A stretch of DNA of 37,514 bases from contig NZ_UTBG01000076.1 in the NCBI RefSeq assembly GCF_900580675.1, positions 1-37,514 on the forward strand, in the 5' to 3' direction. Origin of the DNA: Pseudomonas viridiflava. Its GTDB lineage: Bacteria; Pseudomonadota; Gammaproteobacteria; Pseudomonadales; Pseudomonadaceae. Under the pieces are notes generated by a model. It had not been told where the DNA came from. It did no database searches and saw nothing but the letters and a program-made list of their open reading frames with translations. This document shows, piece by piece, positions 9,212-18,461 of this stretch; within the stretch, counting starts at the first letter, position 1; every line of letters begins with the position of its first letter. Position numbers and translations under genes: made by a program.

Positions 9212-9853
9212 ATGCAAGACATCATCGACGGTTTCCTGAAGTTTCAGCGCAACGCCTTTCCCGAGCGCGCCGGCTTGTTCAAAGACCTGGCCAACCAGCA
9301 GAGCCCGCGGGCGCTGTTCATCTCCTGCTCCGACAGCCGGTTGGTGCCCGAACTGGTCACGCAACGCGAACCGGGTGACCTGTTCGTGATCCGCAACGCC
9401 GGCAACATCGTGCCGTCCTACGGCCCTGAGCCGGGCGGGGTGTCGGCCTCGGTGGAATACGCCGTCGCCGCCTTGCAAGTCAGCGACATCGTGATCTGCG
9501 GGCATTCCGATTGCGGCGCCATGACCGCCATCGCCACCTGCACCTGCCTGGACCACATGCCCGCCGTGGCCGGTTGGCTGCGCTACGCTGACTCCGGTCG
9601 CGTGGTAAATGAAGCCCGCCAGCACCTGAGCGTGCAGGCCAAAGTCGCGTCGATGGTCCGCGAAAACGTGATCGCGCAGTTGGCCAACATCCAGACGCAC
9701 CCCTCGGTACGCCTCGCCCTCGAAGAAAAGCGCGTGACGCTGCACGGCTGGGTCTACGACATCGAAAGCGGCTGCATCGAAGCCTTCGACAGCCGCAGCA
9801 CAAAGTTCGTGTCCCTTGCCGGCAACCCGAGCGTACGCGCCGTTTCGCATTAA
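9212..9853 (+). CDS. cynT: Carbonic anhydrase CynT (beta class)
   Basis: A 213-residue beta-class carbonic anhydrase. Zinc ligands are Cys39 (in SCSDSR, with the Asp41-Arg43 dyad), His98 and Cys101 (in GHSDCGA), at the same positions as in the E. coli CynT protein. It interconverts CO2 and bicarbonate, and so keeps bicarbonate available for cyanase. A strong AAAGGAGT ribosome site precedes the ATG. cynS follows 30 bases downstream, so the two form one operon divergent from cynR. Confidence 0.95.
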   Translation: MQDIIDGFLKFQRNAFPERAGLFKDLANQQSPRALFISCSDSRLVPELVTQREPGDLFVIRNAGNIVPSYGPEPGGVSASVEYAVAALQVSDIVICGHSDCGAMTAIATCTCLDHMPAVAGWLRYADSGRVVNEARQHLSVQAKVASMVRENVIAQLANIQTHPSVRLALEEKRVTLHGWVYDIESGCIEAFDSRSTKFVSLAGNPSVRAVSH

Positions 9854-9883
9854 TCCCGATTTTTTACCCACGGAGAAAAAACC

Positions 9884-10354
9884 ATGATCCAGTCACAAAT
9901 CAGCCAGACTTCGCGCCTTGCCCTGACCGACGTCATCCTCCTGGCCAAGGCCCGCAAAGACCTGTCATTCGCCCAGATCGCCGAGGGCACTGGCTTGCAC
10001 GAAGCCTTCGTCACCGCCGCCTTGCTCGGCCAACACCCATTGCCGGCCGACGCCGCGCAAACCGTCGCCGACACCCTGGGCCTCGACGCAGACGCCGTTG
10101 CCCTGCTGCAAACCATCCCGCTGCGCGGCAGCCTCGGCAATGGCATCCCGACCGACCCGACTGTTTACCGCTTCTACGAAATGATCCAGGTCTACGGCAC
10201 CACGCTCAAGGCACTGGTGCATGAGAAGTTCGGCGACGGCATCATCAGCGCGATCAACTTCAAGCTGGACGTCAAAAAGGTCGACGACCCGGACGGTGGT
10301 TCGCGTGCGGTGATCACACTGGATGGCAAGTACTTGCCGACCAAGCCGTTCTGA
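9884..10354 (+). CDS. cynS: Cyanate hydratase (cyanase) CynS
   Basis: A 156-residue cyanase, full length. It converts cyanate plus bicarbonate to ammonia and CO2, detoxifying cyanate and providing nitrogen. The three catalytic residues Arg96, Glu99 (in YRFYEMIQ) and Ser122 (in IISAINF) are at canonical positions. The N-terminal helical domain and the C-terminal [10 protein letters not shown] tail are intact. GGAG at 9872-9875 is the ribosome site. It is the second gene of the cynTS operon. Confidence 0.97.
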   Translation: MIQSQISQTSRLALTDVILLAKARKDLSFAQIAEGTGLHEAFVTAALLGQHPLPADAAQTVADTLGLDADAVALLQTIPLRGSLGNGIPTDPTVYRFYEMIQVYGTTLKALVHEKFGDGIISAINFKLDVKKVDDPDGGSRAVITLDGKYLPTKPF

Positions 10355-10362
10355 TCGCGATG

Positions 10363-10405
10363 TCACGGGAGCCCGGCGCTGAGAGGTGGCCGGGCTCAGA
10401 CGTGA
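10363..10405. terminator. Hairpin downstream of cynS
   Basis: A perfect 9-bp stem (GAGCCCGGC at 10369-10377 pairing with GCCGGGCTC at 10389-10397) with an 11-base loop, extended by an outer TCACG/CGTGA pairing. No T-run follows, so it is either a weak terminator or a transcript-stabilising hairpin at the end of cynTS. Confidence 0.5.
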
Positions 10406-10459
10406 TAGAGGCTGACACGTTACGCGCCGCTATTCATGAGTGGCGGGTAGGCAGGAGAG

Positions 10460-11695
10460 TTACTCCGGCCCAATACTTCTCGCCAGTCCTGTTGCCCAGG
10501 CTTCACTCATTTTCGCTCCCACAACCTCAAACTCCGGGTGGGTGATTCTATAATTCGATAACTCCACCAGCGCCCGGCGCATGCCGATATGCACTCTGGA
10601 GAGCAATTCATTGCAACGTGACTCAGTCAAATTGCATGAACTGCGTCCGAACTGGACCAACATTTTGCGCTTCGGCCAACTTTTCGAACCCCCGAGTAAC
10701 AGCCCCATAATGTCGTTGACCTGATACACCGTTGTGGTCACCAAGTCATAAGCTGGCGCGAGCCAAACATCAGCGTCTTCGGCACAGTTCTCATAAAGCA
10801 GGCCGAAGTTCTTCAAGTGCCCGTCACCATTCTGGATACCGGCAGAGAGGGCGACCATCATGAAGAAGTCTTCCAGTGCCTTGGTCACTCGATCAGGAGA
10901 AACATAGGTCTTTACCAGTCTGGCGCAGCCTTGATAGCTGCCGTCGTACTTTTTATTTGTTCCCCAACCGGATAGAACGCACATGTCCTCAAATCCGAGG
11001 TAGGCGCTATCACCGATGTCGAACCGCTTCACTACCAGAAACTTACCGTTTTGGCTCAGTTGGCACTCGGGTACTTCAAGGCCCGTATGAAATGCTGCGC
11101 GCATGCAGAAGAACTCATTAGCCGCCAATTGCGCGAAGTCTGAATCATTGAAAGTCTTCACCAGGTGCGTGGCGCCACGGTGGGTAAGGCGCGCAACCTC
11201 GGAACCCGCATCGTCGACGTCGCGCACCAGGACCTTCGGCTGTACGCCTGAAACACCTGAGTAGGCAGCATAGGTTTTCATCAGGTCGTCGAACAGATCT
11301 CTCGCCCCGTCATAGACCAACAGCTCAGAGAGTTTGATCTCAGGCAGCGATTTGTCGTCAGCCTCGCGGGCAACGCTGATACGACCCAACTGATGTGGAC
11401 CGACGATACTCAGTAATGTGAAATCATCAAAGCCGCGCACCGACTTACTGAAGCGCCGCACAATCTCGGCTTTGAGGTGACCCTCGGGGATATGCATTTC
11501 AAACAGAGGATGAATGCCATACGACCAGTTATAGCTCTCTAAACGTACGGGCATGGTCAAGGATACAGCGTCCTTTTCAGCCACCGCATCGTTGTACGAG
11601 AATACCGAATCACGCTGACTTTCCTGGCTGCGCCCGAGCGTTCCAGCAGTCACGCCACCCGCGCCGATATACAGTCGGTCACTTTGCCTGGTCAT
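10460..11695 (-). CDS. hipA: HipA-family serine/threonine kinase toxin
   Basis: A 411-residue HipA-like kinase toxin. Kinase features are present: the phosphorylatable-serine loop SGVSGVQPK (about 146-154), ATP-binding Lys180 in HLVKTF, the catalytic motif NGDGHLKNFG (Asp291), and the metal-binding motif APAYDLV (Asp317). Classical HipA phosphorylates glutamyl-tRNA synthetase and induces dormancy; the target of this member is unknown. Its start overlaps the end of the antitoxin gene by 17 bases, so the two are translationally coupled. All key residues are intact, so the toxin is probably functional. Confidence 0.92.
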   Translation of the reverse strand: MTRQSDRLYIGAGGVTAGTLGRSQESQRDSVFSYNDAVAEKDAVSLTMPVRLESYNWSYGIHPLFEMHIPEGHLKAEIVRRFSKSVRGFDDFTLLSIVGPHQLGRISVAREADDKSLPEIKLSELLVYDGARDLFDDLMKTYAAYSGVSGVQPKVLVRDVDDAGSEVARLTHRGATHLVKTFNDSDFAQLAANEFFCMRAAFHTGLEVPECQLSQNGKFLVVKRFDIGDSAYLGFEDMCVLSGWGTNKKYDGSYQGCARLVKTYVSPDRVTKALEDFFMMVALSAGIQNGDGHLKNFGLLYENCAEDADVWLAPAYDLVTTTVYQVNDIMGLLLGGSKSWPKRKMLVQFGRSSCNLTESRCNELLSRVHIGMRRALVELSNYRITHPEFEVVGAKMSEAWATGLARSIGPE

Positions 11696-11933
11696 GGACG
11701 TTTCCTGCTTTCAGTTCGTCGAGCGTCTTGCGTCGACGCTTGGGTGTCGCAGTCAATTCATAACCCAAGCCTTCAAGGATGGCGACAACCTTGCGAATTC
11801 CCACTTCAGGTAGGGTGTTGTTCTCGATTCCCGAAATGGTTGCGCGGCTCATCCCGTGGCGCAGAGCAAGTTGGCTTTGTGAAAGGCCAGCGGCTTTACG
11901 TAAATTTTTGATTAGAAGGCCCAAGTCATCCAT
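11679..11933 (-). CDS. hipB: HipB-family antitoxin (XRE helix-turn-helix)
   Basis: An 84-residue DNA-binding antitoxin with an XRE-type helix-turn-helix (LSQSQLALRHGMSRATISGIE) and a basic C-terminal tail (PKRRRKTLDELKAG). HipB proteins neutralise HipA and repress their own operon. It lies directly upstream of and overlaps hipA, the standard order. Operator-like repeats are found upstream of its start. Confidence 0.92.
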   Translation of the reverse strand: MDDLGLLIKNLRKAAGLSQSQLALRHGMSRATISGIENNTLPEVGIRKVVAILEGLGYELTATPKRRRKTLDELKAGNVHDQAK

Positions 11934-11951
11934 ATCAAATTGAATCCTATG

Positions 11952-11999
11952 CGATGCATTTAGCGAACTTAAACAAGTTATGCATCGTATTCGATGCGT
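11952..11999 (-). promoter_or_regulatory. Operator-like repeats upstream of hipBA
   Basis: Three copies of the core CGATGC in alternating orientation lie just upstream of hipB: CGATGCAT at 11952-11959, its exact inverse ATGCATCG at 11980-11987, and CGATGCGT at 11992-11999. The last two form a near-palindrome with a 4-base spacer. Position and symmetry fit a HipB autoregulatory operator. Confidence 0.6.
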
Positions 12000-12022
12000 T
12001 TCGTATTGTGTAGTCCTTTTGT

Positions 12023-13063
12023 TTAATCACGAAACGTACGCCCCAGAAACTCGGTAATCAGCGCAATCACCTGCTGCTGAATCACCGCCCGTGGCCGACC
12101 ACCCTGACCATCCCGGCAGATCATGCCATCCCCCGGCGAACTCTCTTCAATCAACGCCATGCCGCCCGGCTTGCAGATCGGCATAAAGCTGAAGTGCGTG
12201 GCGTCGCTGATTGCCACGTACTGCGTCGAGGCTTTCGGCAGGCGCTTGACCATGTTGGCGGACTCCAGTGCAGGAAGCATATCTTCCGTCGGCACGCCCC
12301 CCGCGATCACCAGCGCCGGCACTGGAAATGCTGCCAGGCTGGCGTCGGTCAGGCCGCGTGACAGGCCCAGATCCAGGGGCACCACGGCGGTGATGCGCTT
12401 ATCGCGCATGTCGGTGGCCAGTTGGGCTTCGCCGGCTGGCGTGCCGGCGGGGTTCATCTCGTGGTAACCGATGCAGCCGCCCAATTTCGGGTGAACGCTG
12501 CAGTCGCGGGCGAACAGCTCGGGGTCGAAACGCGCACCGCCAATTTCCATCACGGTCCAGCCGCCGAGGGAATGGCCTATCGCGGCAATCTGGTTTTTCG
12601 CAACGGCGCCAAACTGTTCAGGCTGAGCCAGGACCGCATCGATGGCCCGGCTCAAGTCGGCCGGGCGTTGCCACAACTGGGCGGCGGCTTGCGGGCTGCG
12701 GTCTTGGGTGGTGGTGCCGGGGTGGTTGACCGCCGCCACGATGTAACCCTTGTGCGCCAGGGCACTGGCCAGCCACACCTGCTTGCCCCATTTACCGCCG
12801 TAACCGTGGGAGAGCACGACCAGCGGATGCTCGCGGGCAGCCGGTGCCGCGTCAGGCACGCCGAGGGCGCCGATGAACACCGCGTTATCGCCGATCAATT
12901 TGGGTTTGGCCGTGGTGGTGGCGGGGTACCAGACAACCATCTCCAGAGGACGCTGGTTTTTGGCATCAGGCAGGGTGGTGGTTTTGAAACCGACGGGGCT
13001 TTCAGCAGCGAAGGCGGGGGTGCTCAGGCACAGCAGGAAGAGGGCGCGAAAAAGGCGTTTCAT
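12023..13063 (-). CDS. Exported alpha/beta hydrolase
   Basis: A 346-residue alpha/beta-hydrolase with a cleavable signal peptide (MKRLFRALFLLCLSTPAFA), so probably periplasmic. The nucleophile elbow is GHSLGG, the oxyanion-region motif LSHGYGG lies earlier, and a late DATHFSFMP provides the likely catalytic histidine. This resembles the dienelactone-hydrolase or PAF-acetylhydrolase-like group. The ATG at 13063 is chosen because the signal peptide starts there and an AAGGA site precedes it; 12 extra upstream residues are not signal-like. Substrate unknown. Confidence 0.85.
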   Translation of the reverse strand: MKRLFRALFLLCLSTPAFAAESPVGFKTTTLPDAKNQRPLEMVVWYPATTTAKPKLIGDNAVFIGALGVPDAAPAAREHPLVVLSHGYGGKWGKQVWLASALAHKGYIVAAVNHPGTTTQDRSPQAAAQLWQRPADLSRAIDAVLAQPEQFGAVAKNQIAAIGHSLGGWTVMEIGGARFDPELFARDCSVHPKLGGCIGYHEMNPAGTPAGEAQLATDMRDKRITAVVPLDLGLSRGLTDASLAAFPVPALVIAGGVPTEDMLPALESANMVKRLPKASTQYVAISDATHFSFMPICKPGGMALIEESSPGDGMICRDGQGGRPRAVIQQQVIALITEFLGRTFRD

Positions 13064-13164
13064 TGTTGTTATCGTCCTTGATTTTGGGTGGCGCATCATC
13101 GCCTGAATCGGTGGACCTTTGCCATGATGCGCGCGCCGTTTTTACCAAGGATCGTCGTCAACGC

Positions 13165-15186
13165 CTACGCATGGGTGAGCCCGGTCAGCGTGTCCGCGAT
13201 GGTCTTGGTGCGCTGGGCGGTGCCTTCGGTCGCGCGGCTTGAGGCTTCCAGCACGTCGAGCATTTCGCGTAGCGCGCCAACGCCGGTGGACTGGTCTTCA
13301 ATTTGCTGGGCGACACGCTGGATTTCGCCGGACAGCAGGTCGATATCCACGCCGATTTCCGCCGCATTCTTGCGGGTGATCTCCGCCAGTTTGCGCACCT
13401 CGTCCGCCACCACCGCAAAGCCCCGGCCCAACTCGCCGGCGCGGGCGGCTTCGATGGCGGCGTTGAGTGCCAGCAGGTTGGTCTGCCCGGCGATTTGCTG
13501 AATCACCTGCACAATCGACTGGATACGCAAACTCGAACCGGCCAGGCTGCGTGCGCCTTCCACCGCGTCATCCGCCTGGCTGGACAAGCCTTCCACCGTG
13601 GCCCCGGCCTGCGCCGAGACGGTATTTTGTCGGTCGATGGTGCCCACCAGATCGTCCATCGAGGCGTGCAGTTCGCCGGAGTAGTGCTTGAGTTGTGCGG
13701 CGATATCCGCCTGCTGTTGCTCGGCCTGGGCCAGCACTTGGCCGAGGTCCGCGAGGCCTTCGAACACCGGCAGGATATTGCTGTCGAGCCCGCGGGTATT
13801 CAGGGTGTTGGCGAAGTCATTGTTCTTGAACGCGGCGATCTGCTTGACCACCACATGGTTCAAGCCCGCGAGTTTCTTCACCTGGCGGCGCAGGAAAAAT
13901 GCCTTGAACTCACCGTAGTGAGCGATGAAATTATCCACATACTCGTCGCTGAAGCTCGCACCCTTGGCCACTCGAAAGAAGAAAATCGCGGTCAGCGTCT
14001 GGTTCAGGTTCAGCCCGAGGATTTCACCAAAGGTGCTGAACCCCGCCAGCGGCACATCGCCAAAGGTGCCGGCCATGCTGCTCAGCTCGGCGCCGTTGTT
14101 GGCCCTGCGCAGGATGCAGTCATTGAGAATACCCGCTACCGGCTGGCCACCCTTGCCGCGCAAAAATTGCTCGTAATCCCGGCGCGTCGCCTCGCGCAGC
14201 GGTGTACGCCGCACCATCACCAGCTCTTCGCCGGGGGCCACGTCGCAAAACAGCTGCACGATCTGCTGCTCATAGTCGATCCGCGCGATGGACCGCACAA
14301 ACAACTCACTGCCCACGCGGATCGCAAACGAGTAATCCGCCAGCTTCTGCTCCAACGCCTGGGCCGAGCAATTGAAGGCATCACACAAGGCCTGCACCAT
14401 GCTTTTGATATTGCCGTTGCTGTCGATCACCTGGTCGATCGTGCGGTCTTCTACCGAGGCGGTCAGCACGCTGAAGGTCAAATCCGCCGGTTTGAAATTC
14501 TGGCTCTTGAACACGCCAAATCGCACTTGGGCTGCGGTTTTGAGAAACACAACCTGCGCATGGTTCTGATAGCTGCGCTGGCCATCGTGAATCAGCGTCT
14601 TCTGGAAATCCGACTTGCCCCCGGCCGAACCGCCTACAAACAGGCACGGAAAACGCCCCGATTCATACAGCGCTTCCATGAAAAACGACTCCGACGCCGA
14701 CAACCCGTCGAACACCACATAGGCCAGGGTATCGCGATGATCAATCGAGGTGCGTACTTGAACGCGCTTGATATTGTTCACCAGCCGCGCAATCCGCTCC
14801 TGCATGCCCAAGCGCTTGCCGCCGCTGCGAATGTCCTCACACTCCAGCGGCACCATCACCACCTCGGCCGAGGCGATCACACTGTCATCAAACAGCTGCA
14901 ACACCATCCGGTCCCAGCGCTCGCCCGTGGCGCAGTACAGCGAACCGGCCGCATTGCACAACTCGCCCGAAGTGGTGCACAGGCTGATGGTGCTGTGCGG
15001 GAAGCGGCGCTTGAGCTTGGCGGCGACCTGGTCGATGTCCAGGTGCGGCGAGATGAAACCGGTGATCAGCGTGGGGGTGATCCGCAGGCTGGCCAATGAC
15101 GCATCGAGTTGATTGGCGGTGCAGGTGAGGGTGGCAGTGCCTTGACGGTCAGCCCGGGCTTTTTTGAAGAGGGACAGCGGGTTCAT
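13165..15186 (-). CDS. Soluble methyl-accepting chemotaxis protein with FIST sensor domain
   Basis: A 673-residue chemoreceptor without membrane segments. The N-terminal half is a FIST_N plus FIST_C sensor (markers [32 protein letters not shown] and, in the C part, AGFSTFGEI). The C-terminal half is the cytoplasmic MCP signalling domain, with its conserved hairpin tip at about residues 562-602 ([18 protein letters not shown]). FIST domains are thought to bind small ligands such as amino acids. The start at 15186 is chosen because the FIST part begins there; the 55 upstream codons are low-complexity and basic. It carries no C-terminal CheR-binding pentapeptide. Confidence 0.9.
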   Translation of the reverse strand: MNPLSLFKKARADRQGTATLTCTANQLDASLASLRITPTLITGFISPHLDIDQVAAKLKRRFPHSTISLCTTSGELCNAAGSLYCATGERWDRMVLQLFDDSVIASAEVVMVPLECEDIRSGGKRLGMQERIARLVNNIKRVQVRTSIDHRDTLAYVVFDGLSASESFFMEALYESGRFPCLFVGGSAGGKSDFQKTLIHDGQRSYQNHAQVVFLKTAAQVRFGVFKSQNFKPADLTFSVLTASVEDRTIDQVIDSNGNIKSMVQALCDAFNCSAQALEQKLADYSFAIRVGSELFVRSIARIDYEQQIVQLFCDVAPGEELVMVRRTPLREATRRDYEQFLRGKGGQPVAGILNDCILRRANNGAELSSMAGTFGDVPLAGFSTFGEILGLNLNQTLTAIFFFRVAKGASFSDEYVDNFIAHYGEFKAFFLRRQVKKLAGLNHVVVKQIAAFKNNDFANTLNTRGLDSNILPVFEGLADLGQVLAQAEQQQADIAAQLKHYSGELHASMDDLVGTIDRQNTVSAQAGATVEGLSSQADDAVEGARSLAGSSLRIQSIVQVIQQIAGQTNLLALNAAIEAARAGELGRGFAVVADEVRKLAEITRKNAAEIGVDIDLLSGEIQRVAQQIEDQSTGVGALREMLDVLEASSRATEGTAQRTKTIADTLTGLTHA

Positions 15187-15347
15187 GGTGGCGGGGCTCG
15201 ATCGGAAAGGGGGGCGTGAGGCTTGTAATGAAAGAGGTATCGGCGGGCGGTGAGGGGGCTGTAGGGGATATCTGATGGATGCGACGTATGGCCGCATCGG
15301 CAAAAAGTGCTCAGGTGAGGGGCGAGAGGGCGCGCCGTCCCGTCCGA

Positions 15348-16244
15348 TCACAAAGGTTCGGCACCTGCAAAGTGCGGCGACTTGCCGAAGTACTCGATCA
15401 GGAGTTCGGTGAGGGCCCGAATTTTCTGCGCCGGATGCTGGCCTGCCGGGCGGACCATATAGGCGCCCGCCGGAGGTGGAGGGTAGCGCGTCATGATCGG
15501 CACGAGCGCGCCGCAGGCCACGCTGTCATAGGTGAGGCAATCCGGCAGGTAAGCAACCCCCAGCCCTGCGACGGCGGCGGCCACCAGCGCGACGCCATTG
15601 TCGGCTTTGAAACGGCCCTGCGGGCGAACCGAGATGACCTTGTCGCCATCCATAAATTGCCAGGCTTCCGTGCTCTGCATCAGGGCTTGATGGGCGATAA
15701 GGTCTCCCGGCGTTTCAGGTGACCCATGCGCTTCAACATAGCTCGGGCTCGCGACCAGCTTGCCCGTGATCGGGCCAATGCGCCGGGCAATCAGGTTGGA
15801 GTCCTGCAGGTAACCGACCCGTATCGCACAGTCATAACCTTCTCCGATCAGATCCACGAAGCGGTCGGTGTAGCTGGTCTGGATATGCAGCTCAGGGTGG
15901 CGCACGGCCATTTCTGCCAGCACGGGTGCGAAATGAGTCGGGCCAAAAGAGAGTGGCGCGGCGACTCGCAAGCGGCCGCGCAGGGCGCCGGCGGGCAGGA
16001 TCGCCTCCCTGGCGACGTCTATTTCGGCGCAGACCCTGGCGGCATAGTCGCGAAACGTGGCGCCGGCTTCAGTCAGCGCCGCGCCGCGTGTGGAGCGTAC
16101 CAGCAGCTGCACGCCCAGCTCGGCTTCCAGCCGCGCCAGCCTGCGACTGACGATTGACTTGGACACGCCAATGCGCAGCGCTGCAGGTGAAACGCCGCCG
16201 GCATCAGCCACCTCGACGAAGGTCTGAAGCTCTTCAATATCCAA
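15348..16244 (-). CDS. LysR-family transcriptional regulator
   Basis: A 298-residue LysR regulator of the DsdC/AaeR-like group that begins with [13 protein letters not shown]. The recognition region reads [20 protein letters not shown], and the effector domain starts at [14 protein letters not shown]. The start is a TTG at 16244 preceded by a GAGGA site. It is divergent from the isochorismatase-like gene at 16399, the usual sign of regulator and target. Confidence 0.9.
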   Translation of the reverse strand: MDIEELQTFVEVADAGGVSPAALRIGVSKSIVSRRLARLEAELGVQLLVRSTRGAALTEAGATFRDYAARVCAEIDVAREAILPAGALRGRLRVAAPLSFGPTHFAPVLAEMAVRHPELHIQTSYTDRFVDLIGEGYDCAIRVGYLQDSNLIARRIGPITGKLVASPSYVEAHGSPETPGDLIAHQALMQSTEAWQFMDGDKVISVRPQGRFKADNGVALVAAAVAGLGVAYLPDCLTYDSVACGALVPIMTRYPPPPAGAYMVRPAGQHPAQKIRALTELLIEYFGKSPHFAGAEPL

Positions 16245-16285
16245 TTTGGTGTTCCTCTTTTCGCGACACAGCTAACCGTTGAATG

Positions 16286-16325
16286 CGACTACCGCCCTGT
16301 AGAGCGGAACAGCACAGTGTAGTCG
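16286..16325. promoter_or_regulatory. Inverted repeat in LysR/hydrolase divergent promoter
   Basis: CGACTAC at 16286-16292 is the exact inverse of GTAGTCG at 16319-16325, in the divergent region between the LysR gene and the hydrolase gene. It may be a regulator site. The arms are far apart (26 bases), so confidence is low. Confidence 0.3.
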
Positions 16326-16398
16326 TCAAGCAACGTCGCCGCTGGCGCACGCTGCCTGACAGCCAATTCGGCTTACAACGACAACCAAGGATGTACCC

Positions 16399-17052
16399 AT
16401 GACTTTTCGTAATGGCCTCGCGTCGCTGCTTCGTCCAGAAGATTCAGTACTCGTTCTGATTGATCACCAGCCGTACCAGCTGACCAACCTGAACAGCCAT
16501 GAGCCGCAGATGGTGGTCAACAACGCTACGGCTTTGGCGAAGGCCGCCAAGGCCTTCAACGTGCCGACCATTCTGACCAGCGTGATCGCCGAGCGCGGTG
16601 GTTTTATCTTCCCGCAGATTACTGATGTATTCCCCGGCCAGGAGGTGATTGACCGCACCTTTATCAACACCTGGGAGGACCCGAAGGTCGTCGACGCGGT
16701 GAAGGCGACGGGCCGCAAGCAACTGGTCATCGCTGGCCTGTGGACGGAAATCTGCGTGGCCATGCCAGTCATCCAGGCACTGGGCGAAGGCTGGGACGTG
16801 ACGGTGATCACCGACGCCTCGGGCGCCGTGTCCGTCGAGGCGCACCAGGTCGCGATACAGCGCATGATCGCCGCTGGCGCGAACATGATGACGTGGCTGG
16901 CCCTGGCCGCCGAGTGGCAGCGCGACTGGGCGCGGGCCGAAACCGCCGGCGCACTGACAGAGGTGCTGCTGCACCATGCCGCCGGCAGCGGGATTGCCTA
17001 TCTGTGGGAACAGCAACTGCTCAACGCGCCAGTGCCGACCAACGCAGGGTGA
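16399..17052 (+). CDS. Isochorismatase-like hydrolase (YcaC-type)
   Basis: A 217-residue cysteine hydrolase of the YcaC-like branch. Asp22 (LIDHQ) and Cys119 (GLWTEICVAMP) are the visible catalytic residues, and the family marker MMTWLALAAEWQRDW is intact. YcaC proteins are oligomeric hydrolases of unknown physiological substrate. AAGGATGTACCC before the ATG gives a good ribosome site. It is divergent from a LysR gene that probably controls it. A very long hairpin follows downstream. Confidence 0.9.
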   Translation: MTFRNGLASLLRPEDSVLVLIDHQPYQLTNLNSHEPQMVVNNATALAKAAKAFNVPTILTSVIAERGGFIFPQITDVFPGQEVIDRTFINTWEDPKVVDAVKATGRKQLVIAGLWTEICVAMPVIQALGEGWDVTVITDASGAVSVEAHQVAIQRMIAAGANMMTWLALAAEWQRDWARAETAGALTEVLLHHAAGSGIAYLWEQQLLNAPVPTNAG

Positions 17053-17068
17053 CCTGAGCGGGCAAAAA

Positions 17069-17131
17069 TCAGCGTAAAAAAGGGCACGGATTTATTTGAT
17101 ATAAATAAATCCGTGCCCTTTTTTACGCTGA
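17069..17131. terminator. 63-bp inverted repeat, probable bidirectional terminator
   Basis: Two perfectly complementary 29-base arms (17069-17097 and 17103-17131) are separated by only five bases (GATAT). The arms contain A6 and T6 runs flanking GGGCACGG/CCGTGCCC, so a hairpin ending in a T-run can form on either strand. It lies between the hydrolase gene and msrA. The perfect extent is far longer than a typical terminator needs. Confidence 0.7.
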
Positions 17132-17205
17132 CAGGTTGGGGGTCAGCCTTGGTATTGCCCAACACAGCCCCATAACTAGGTCTGTATCCACAGAGGGCGC
17201 AGACC

Positions 17206-17712
17206 ATGACCAACCCAACCGAAACCGCCATCCTCGCCGGCGGCTGCTTCTGGGGCATGCAAGACCTGTTGCGACGCTACCCCGGCGTGCTGCACACACG
17301 CGTCGGCTACACCGGTGGCGACGTGCCGAACGCTACCTACCGCAACCACGGCAACCATGCCGAAGCGATTGAAATCGTGTTCGACCCTGCCATGATCAGC
17401 TACCGGCAGATTCTCGAGTTCTTCTTCCAGATCCACGACCCCAGCACGCCTAACCGGCAGGGCAATGACCTTGGGCCGAGCTACCGTTCGGCGATTTACT
17501 ACTTGAGTGAACAGCAGCGGGACATCGCCGAAGACACGGCGGCGGACGTTGATGCCTCGAAGTTGTGGCCGGGGCGCGTGGTGACTGAAATCGAGCCCGC
17601 GCGGGAGTTCTGGGAAGCGGAGCCGGAGCATCAGAATTATCTGGAGCGTATTCCGAATGGCTACACCTGCCACTTTGTGCGGCCGAATTGGAAGTTGCCG
17701 AAGCGGACGTGA
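17206..17712 (+). CDS. msrA: Peptide-methionine (S)-S-oxide reductase MsrA
   Basis: A 168-residue MsrA, which reduces methionine-S-sulfoxide in oxidised proteins. The active-site motif GGCFWG (catalytic Cys14) is present, with [12 protein letters not shown] and [15 protein letters not shown] further on. Apart from Cys14 only one other cysteine (in the YTCHF motif) is present, which bears on how the enzyme is recycled. It is probably one of two or more msrA genes in a Pseudomonas genome. GAGGG precedes the ATG. Confidence 0.95.
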   Translation: MTNPTETAILAGGCFWGMQDLLRRYPGVLHTRVGYTGGDVPNATYRNHGNHAEAIEIVFDPAMISYRQILEFFFQIHDPSTPNRQGNDLGPSYRSAIYYLSEQQRDIAEDTAADVDASKLWPGRVVTEIEPAREFWEAEPEHQNYLERIPNGYTCHFVRPNWKLPKRT

Positions 17713-17815
17713 AGGGGAGTGGCGCCAGTCGACATCAGGGAAGGCCACGGTGTGCGAACTTGCATAAACGTGGTTGGTCCGAAATTTCCTGTACGAGTCA
17801 TCCCTGGAGCGCGCT

Positions 17816-18169
17816 ATGCCCATCACACTCAATCAACATTCCCGAGTCTCGCTAGTCCCGGTCCAACAGAGCGACTTGGAGGATCTGGTTGCCATTCGGA
17901 TTGAAGCGATGCGTGAAAGTCTGGAACGTGTCGGGCGATTCGATCCAGTGCGTGCGCGTGAGCGGTTTGTCAGTGGTTTTGAAGCCCAGTACACCCGCTA
18001 CATTGAAGTCTCTGGGAATAGGGTTGGCTTTGTAGTGGTCAAGCATCACTCCAACGCACTCTTGCTCGACCACTTATCCTGCTCACCTACAATGCGGGCG
18101 ACGCACTGGTCAGCATCGATGCGCAGGTCAGCGGCGGTATCGGCCCGCAACGCAGCGGTACCGCACTGA
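17816..18169 (+). pseudogene. Truncated GNAT-type acetyltransferase
   Basis: The ATG at 17816, after GGAG, opens a normal GNAT N-terminus (SLVPVQQSDLEDLVAIRIEA, then the central strand NRVGFVVVKHHSNALLLDHL). At about base 18072, where the acetyl-CoA-binding motif should begin, family similarity stops. The frame runs on through unrelated sequence to 18169 without the Q/R-x-x-G-x-G/A loop. A deletion has fused the first 85 or so codons to the end of another gene. No active enzyme is expected. Confidence 0.65.
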
Positions 18170-18183
18170 TCATCAAGACCTGA
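18073..18183 (+). pseudogene. 3' remnant of an unidentified gene
   Basis: In a frame different from the acetyltransferase fragment, about 36 codons encode an orderly protein C-terminus (LTYNAGDALVSIDAQVSGG, then SGTALIIKT) ending in TGA at 18181. The stop lies 12 bases before the next gene and fits an operon spacing. It looks like the tail of a gene whose body was deleted together with the acetyltransferase's 3' half. I do not recognise the family. Confidence 0.4.
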
Positions 18184-18195
18184 CTGGAGAAGCAC

Positions 18196-18438
18196 ATGTC
18201 CGAAATTACCCAGCTGGTCATGGCCCTGGTGCTGTTCTTTCTGCTTGATCGGTTTCTCAAACCGTATCCGCTGCGCAAGTGGCTAGGGGTTCTGTTGGCA
18301 GCGGCTGGGGCGGTGGGCTGCGTGGCGGCGAGCCAGGTCCACCTGTCAGGGTTGGACCTGGGGTTGCTGTCGGTGTTTGCCGTTGCGCTGGGGGTGGGGT
18401 TGTTTCTCAAGCGGCGGCGGTTCCAGCGGGTTGGGTGA
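18196..18438 (+). CDS. Small membrane protein of unknown function
   Basis: An 80-residue protein with three predicted membrane helices (about 5-17, 28-46 and 53-70) and a basic tail (KRRRFQR). GGAG lies 8 bases before the ATG. It directly follows the 3' remnant of a deleted gene and was probably its operon partner. No family was recognised. Confidence 0.7.
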   Translation: MSEITQLVMALVLFFLLDRFLKPYPLRKWLGVLLAAAGAVGCVAASQVHLSGLDLGLLSVFAVALGVGLFLKRRRFQRVG

Positions 18439-18461
18439 AGGGATTCAGGCCTTCGCGCGAG

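Noticed and set aside
13303..15099. 598-codon plus-strand open frame opposite the FIST chemoreceptor
   Set aside because: Low-complexity His/Gln/Arg composition, fully antisense to a gene with clear domains.
15187..15351. 55-codon N-terminal extension of the chemoreceptor
   Set aside because: Proline/arginine-rich, no ribosome site, and it would overlap the end of the LysR gene.
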